A stretch of DNA of 8,251 nt, from NCBI GenBank assembly GCA_937893735.1, contig CALBGD010000166.1:1-8251 (forward strand), written 5' to 3'. A program made the translations under genes and the position numbers. Below are positions 6,474 through 8,251 of this stretch, piece by piece; the first letter of the stretch is position 1, and each line of letters begins with the position of its first letter. The notes under the pieces were generated by a model, which was not told the origin of the DNA, did no database searches, and worked only from the letters and a program-made list of their open reading frames with translations. The stretch is from an uncultured Clostridia bacterium (lineage in GTDB: Bacteria > Bacillota > Clostridia > Oscillospirales > Ruminococcaceae).

Positions 6474-6511
6474 AAAAACGTATTAAAAGGCTGTTGAGAA
6501 AGGACGTTTTT
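6474..6511 (-). terminator. Weak AT-rich hairpin with T-tract just after aguA
   Basis: AAAAACGT (6474-6481) and ACGTTTTT (6504-6511) are perfect 8-bp complements around a 22-nt loop, and they overlap the aguA stop codon. Read on the minus strand, the downstream arm ends in a run of six T. The stem is A/T-rich and the loop long, so it would be a poor terminator compared with 6325-6355. It is listed as a possibility only. Confidence 0.25.
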
Positions 6512-7604
6512 ATTTGAATTCAGGTATCTGCTGGGTTATGCAGTGGATATTTCCGCCGCCTATCAGGATATCCCGGGCGTAAATCGGGATAACCTCCCGC
6601 TCTGGGAAAAGCTCCTGTAATTTCGCACGCGCCGGCTCGTCCGCCGGGTCGCCGAAAAACGGCATTACCACCGCGCCATTCGCGATGTAGAAATTGACAT
6701 AGCTCGCCGCAAGCCGCTCCCCGGGAGTCCTGGTCGGCTCAAAGTCCATAGTGTCCAGACCGTCGCATTCTTCGGCGGTGATAGTGACCGTCTTCGGGAG
6801 GTACAGCTTGTGCACCTTTATTCTGCGCCCCTTTGCATCAGTGGAGCTCTCCAGAATTTCCAGGCAGGAGCGTGACAGCTCGTACTGCGGGTCGGAGGTA
6901 TCGTCCGTCCAAGCGAGCACCACTTCCCCGGGCTTCACAAAGGCGCAGATGTTGTCAACGTGCTCGTTGGTCTCGTCGTTGTATATGCCGCGCTTGAGCC
7001 AGATGACCTTTTCCGCGCCCAGGCAGGATTTCAGTTTGTCCTCTATCTGCTGTTTGGTCATGCCGGGATTTCTTCCAGCGCTGAGCAGGCAGGCCTCGGT
7101 CGTAAGGATAGTCCCCTCCCCGTCCGAGTGAATTGAGCCGCCCTCCAGCACGAATCCGGACATATCGTACATATCCTTGTCGTAGAGATCGCAGAGTTTC
7201 CGCGCCATGCGGTCGTCCTTGTCCCACGGGAAATACAGGCCGTCCTCCAGACCGCCCCACGCGTTGAAGCTCCAGTTTATACCGCGTATCTCGGTACCGT
7301 TTGTCACGAATGTGGGCGCATAGTCCCTCGCCCAGCTATCGTTGCTGGACATCTCCACCACCCTTAAGTGCGATGGGAGCATTCTGCGGGCGTTTTCGTA
7401 CTGCCTGTCGCTGGCGCAGACCGTTACTTTCTCACTGCGCGCGATAGCCTCGCAGACCTTAACGAACGCCTTTCGCGCCGCGTAGGCTCCGTACTGCCAT
7501 GAATCCGAGCGCTCCGGGAATATGAGAATACAGCCGTAGTGCGGTGAGAACTCCGCCGGCATATAGAAGCCGTCCTGCTTCGGTATCGTATCAAGAACTC
7601 TCAT
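6510..7604 (-). CDS. aguA: Agmatine deiminase
   Basis: This 364-aa protein is full length for agmatine deiminase, a cytosolic member of the guanidine-group-modifying (PPAD) superfamily. It hydrolyses agmatine to N-carbamoylputrescine and ammonia. Diagnostic blocks, in order, are 'GFYMPAEFSPH' (12-22), 'SSNDSWARDYAPTFV' (86-100, with D94), 'VLEGGSIHSDGEGT' (152-165, with E154), 'NDETNEHVDNICAF' (209-222, with H215) and 'IGGGNIHCITQQIP' (348-361). C355 in the last block is the catalytic nucleophile that forms the covalent amidino intermediate. All active-site residues seem intact. The ATG at 7604 is preceded by GGAGG six bases upstream, in the 12-nt gap after the aguB stop, so the two genes are one operon and act in sequence. 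The transcript most likely ends at the 6325-6355 hairpin. Confidence 0.96.
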   Translation of the reverse strand: MRVLDTIPKQDGFYMPAEFSPHYGCILIFPERSDSWQYGAYAARKAFVKVCEAIARSEKVTVCASDRQYENARRMLPSHLRVVEMSSNDSWARDYAPTFVTNGTEIRGINWSFNAWGGLEDGLYFPWDKDDRMARKLCDLYDKDMYDMSGFVLEGGSIHSDGEGTILTTEACLLSAGRNPGMTKQQIEDKLKSCLGAEKVIWLKRGIYNDETNEHVDNICAFVKPGEVVLAWTDDTSDPQYELSRSCLEILESSTDAKGRRIKVHKLYLPKTVTITAEECDGLDTMDFEPTRTPGERLAASYVNFYIANGAVVMPFFGDPADEPARAKLQELFPEREVIPIYARDILIGGGNIHCITQQIPEFK

Positions 7605-7616
7605 GCTGAACCTCCG

Positions 7617-8251
7617 TTATCTCTCGGTAATTTTGCCGTACATCTCCGGTCGTCTGTCCCGGAAAACTCCCCAGCTCAGCCGCATATCGCGGAGCTCGTC
7701 CAGGTCAAAGCTGTGCACAAGGACTGTATCGGAGGTGCGGTCGGCGCACTCCACAATAGCTCCGGTGTTGTCGGCGATGAAGCTGCTTCCGTAGAATGTC
7801 AGCGCCGAGGACTGGTTCTGATTCTCACTGTCGGGCTTTACCGTCTCAGTGCCGATTCTGTTCGCCGCAATGACCGGAACAAGATTCGCCGCCGCATGAC
7901 CCTGCATACAGCGCTGCCAGTGGGGCATACTGTCGCACTCCAGCACCGGCTCGGAGCCTATGGCGGTCGGGTAGAGCAGTATTTCCGCGCCCATCAGAGC
8001 CATGCAGCGCGCCGCCTCCGGGAACCACTGGTCCCAGCAGATTCCAACTCCGATTTTGCCGAAGCGGGTGTCCCACACCTTGAATCCGGTGCCGCCGGGG
8101 GTGAAATAGAACTTCTCCTGATAAAAGTGGTCGTCCGGGATATGGGTCTTGCGGTACACTCCCATTATGGAGCCGTCCGCGTCTATCATGGCTATGCTGT
8201 TGTAGAGCACGTTGCCGTCCTGCTCGTAGAAGCTCACGGGGAGCACCACGC
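7617..8251 (-). CDS. aguB: N-carbamoylputrescine amidase, C-terminal part (5' end beyond window)
   Basis: The open frame runs to the right edge. The GTG at 8249-8247 is an internal valine (VVLPVSFYEQ...), not a start, so about 80-90 N-terminal residues are missing relative to the usual length of about 290 aa. The visible 210 residues belong to the nitrilase (carbon-nitrogen hydrolase) superfamily. 'GVYRKTHIPDD' carries the catalytic lysine (visible residue 34) and 'IGVGICWDQWFPEAA' the catalytic cysteine (visible residue 71); the catalytic glutamate lies in the missing part. 'YQEKFYFTPG' and 'LLYPTAIGSEP' are characteristic of the AguB subgroup, as is the C-terminal 'RDRRPEMYG'. The enzyme hydrolyses N-carbamoylputrescine to putrescine, CO2 and ammonia, completing the pathway started by the neighbouring agmatine deiminase. 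It is first in the operon, 12 nt upstream of aguA; the promoter is outside the window. Confidence 0.95.
   Translation of the reverse strand, partial: VVLPVSFYEQDGNVLYNSIAMIDADGSIMGVYRKTHIPDDHFYQEKFYFTPGGTGFKVWDTRFGKIGVGICWDQWFPEAARCMALMGAEILLYPTAIGSEPVLECDSMPHWQRCMQGHAAANLVPVIAANRIGTETVKPDSENQNQSSALTFYGSSFIADNTGAIVECADRTSDTVLVHSFDLDELRDMRLSWGVFRDRRPEMYGKITER

Noticed and set aside
1132..6495. AGGCTGTT occurring at both 1132-1139 and 6488-6495 as flanking direct repeats or attachment sites of the cassette
   Set aside because: Eight bases shared in a window of this size can easily occur by chance, the matches do not extend, and no integrase or recombinase gene is present.
8247..8249. GTG as the start codon of the amidase
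   Set aside because: It corresponds to an internal valine of the conserved VVLPVSF segment; the reading frame stays open to the window edge and the N-terminal catalytic Glu region is missing.

Overview
The window looks like chromosome of a moderately GC-rich Firmicute, most likely a Ruminococcus-like or other Oscillospiraceae gut bacterium. Three things suggest this: strong AGGAGG-type ribosome-binding sites before most genes, a clean TTGTAA-17-TATAAT promoter, and the protein content (a compact aguB-aguA pair and a class II aldolase). The taxonomic placement is inference; no marker gene is present.

Layout. Positions 1-934 hold a minus-strand operon: a class II aldolase/adducin-family enzyme followed 15 nt later by the N-terminal 80 codons of a GNAT acetyltransferase that runs off the left edge. 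Positions 935-1209 are a divergent regulatory region, with an extended -10 promoter for the aldolase, a consensus-like promoter for the plus-strand genes, and a 45-nt hairpin-forming leader before the first plus-strand gene. Positions 1210-6306 carry two large plus-strand genes. The first encodes a 650-aa SNF2-like superfamily 2 helicase relative with altered ATPase motifs. The second encodes a 1021-aa protein with an N-terminal Hsp90/sacsin-type GHKL ATPase domain and a Cys-rich treble-clef-like segment near its C-terminus. Positions 6307-6509 are a convergent intergenic region with a 13-bp perfect terminator hairpin and a 106-nt imperfect palindrome that looks like a miniature inverted-repeat element. 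Positions 6510-8251 are a minus-strand pair, aguB (5' end off the right edge) and aguA, which converts agmatine to putrescine through N-carbamoylputrescine. No gene-free stretch exceeds 300 bases.

The flanking genes are ordinary metabolism. The candidate undescribed system is the central two-gene cassette. It is oriented against both flanks, has its own promoter and structured leader, and ends at a terminator beside a repeat element. A SNF2-like protein encoded next to a large GHKL ATPase resembles, in general design, multi-gene nucleic-acid-sensing or phage-defence modules. No nuclease, methylase or other effector is evident in either protein, so the function is unknown and the defence reading is only a hypothesis.
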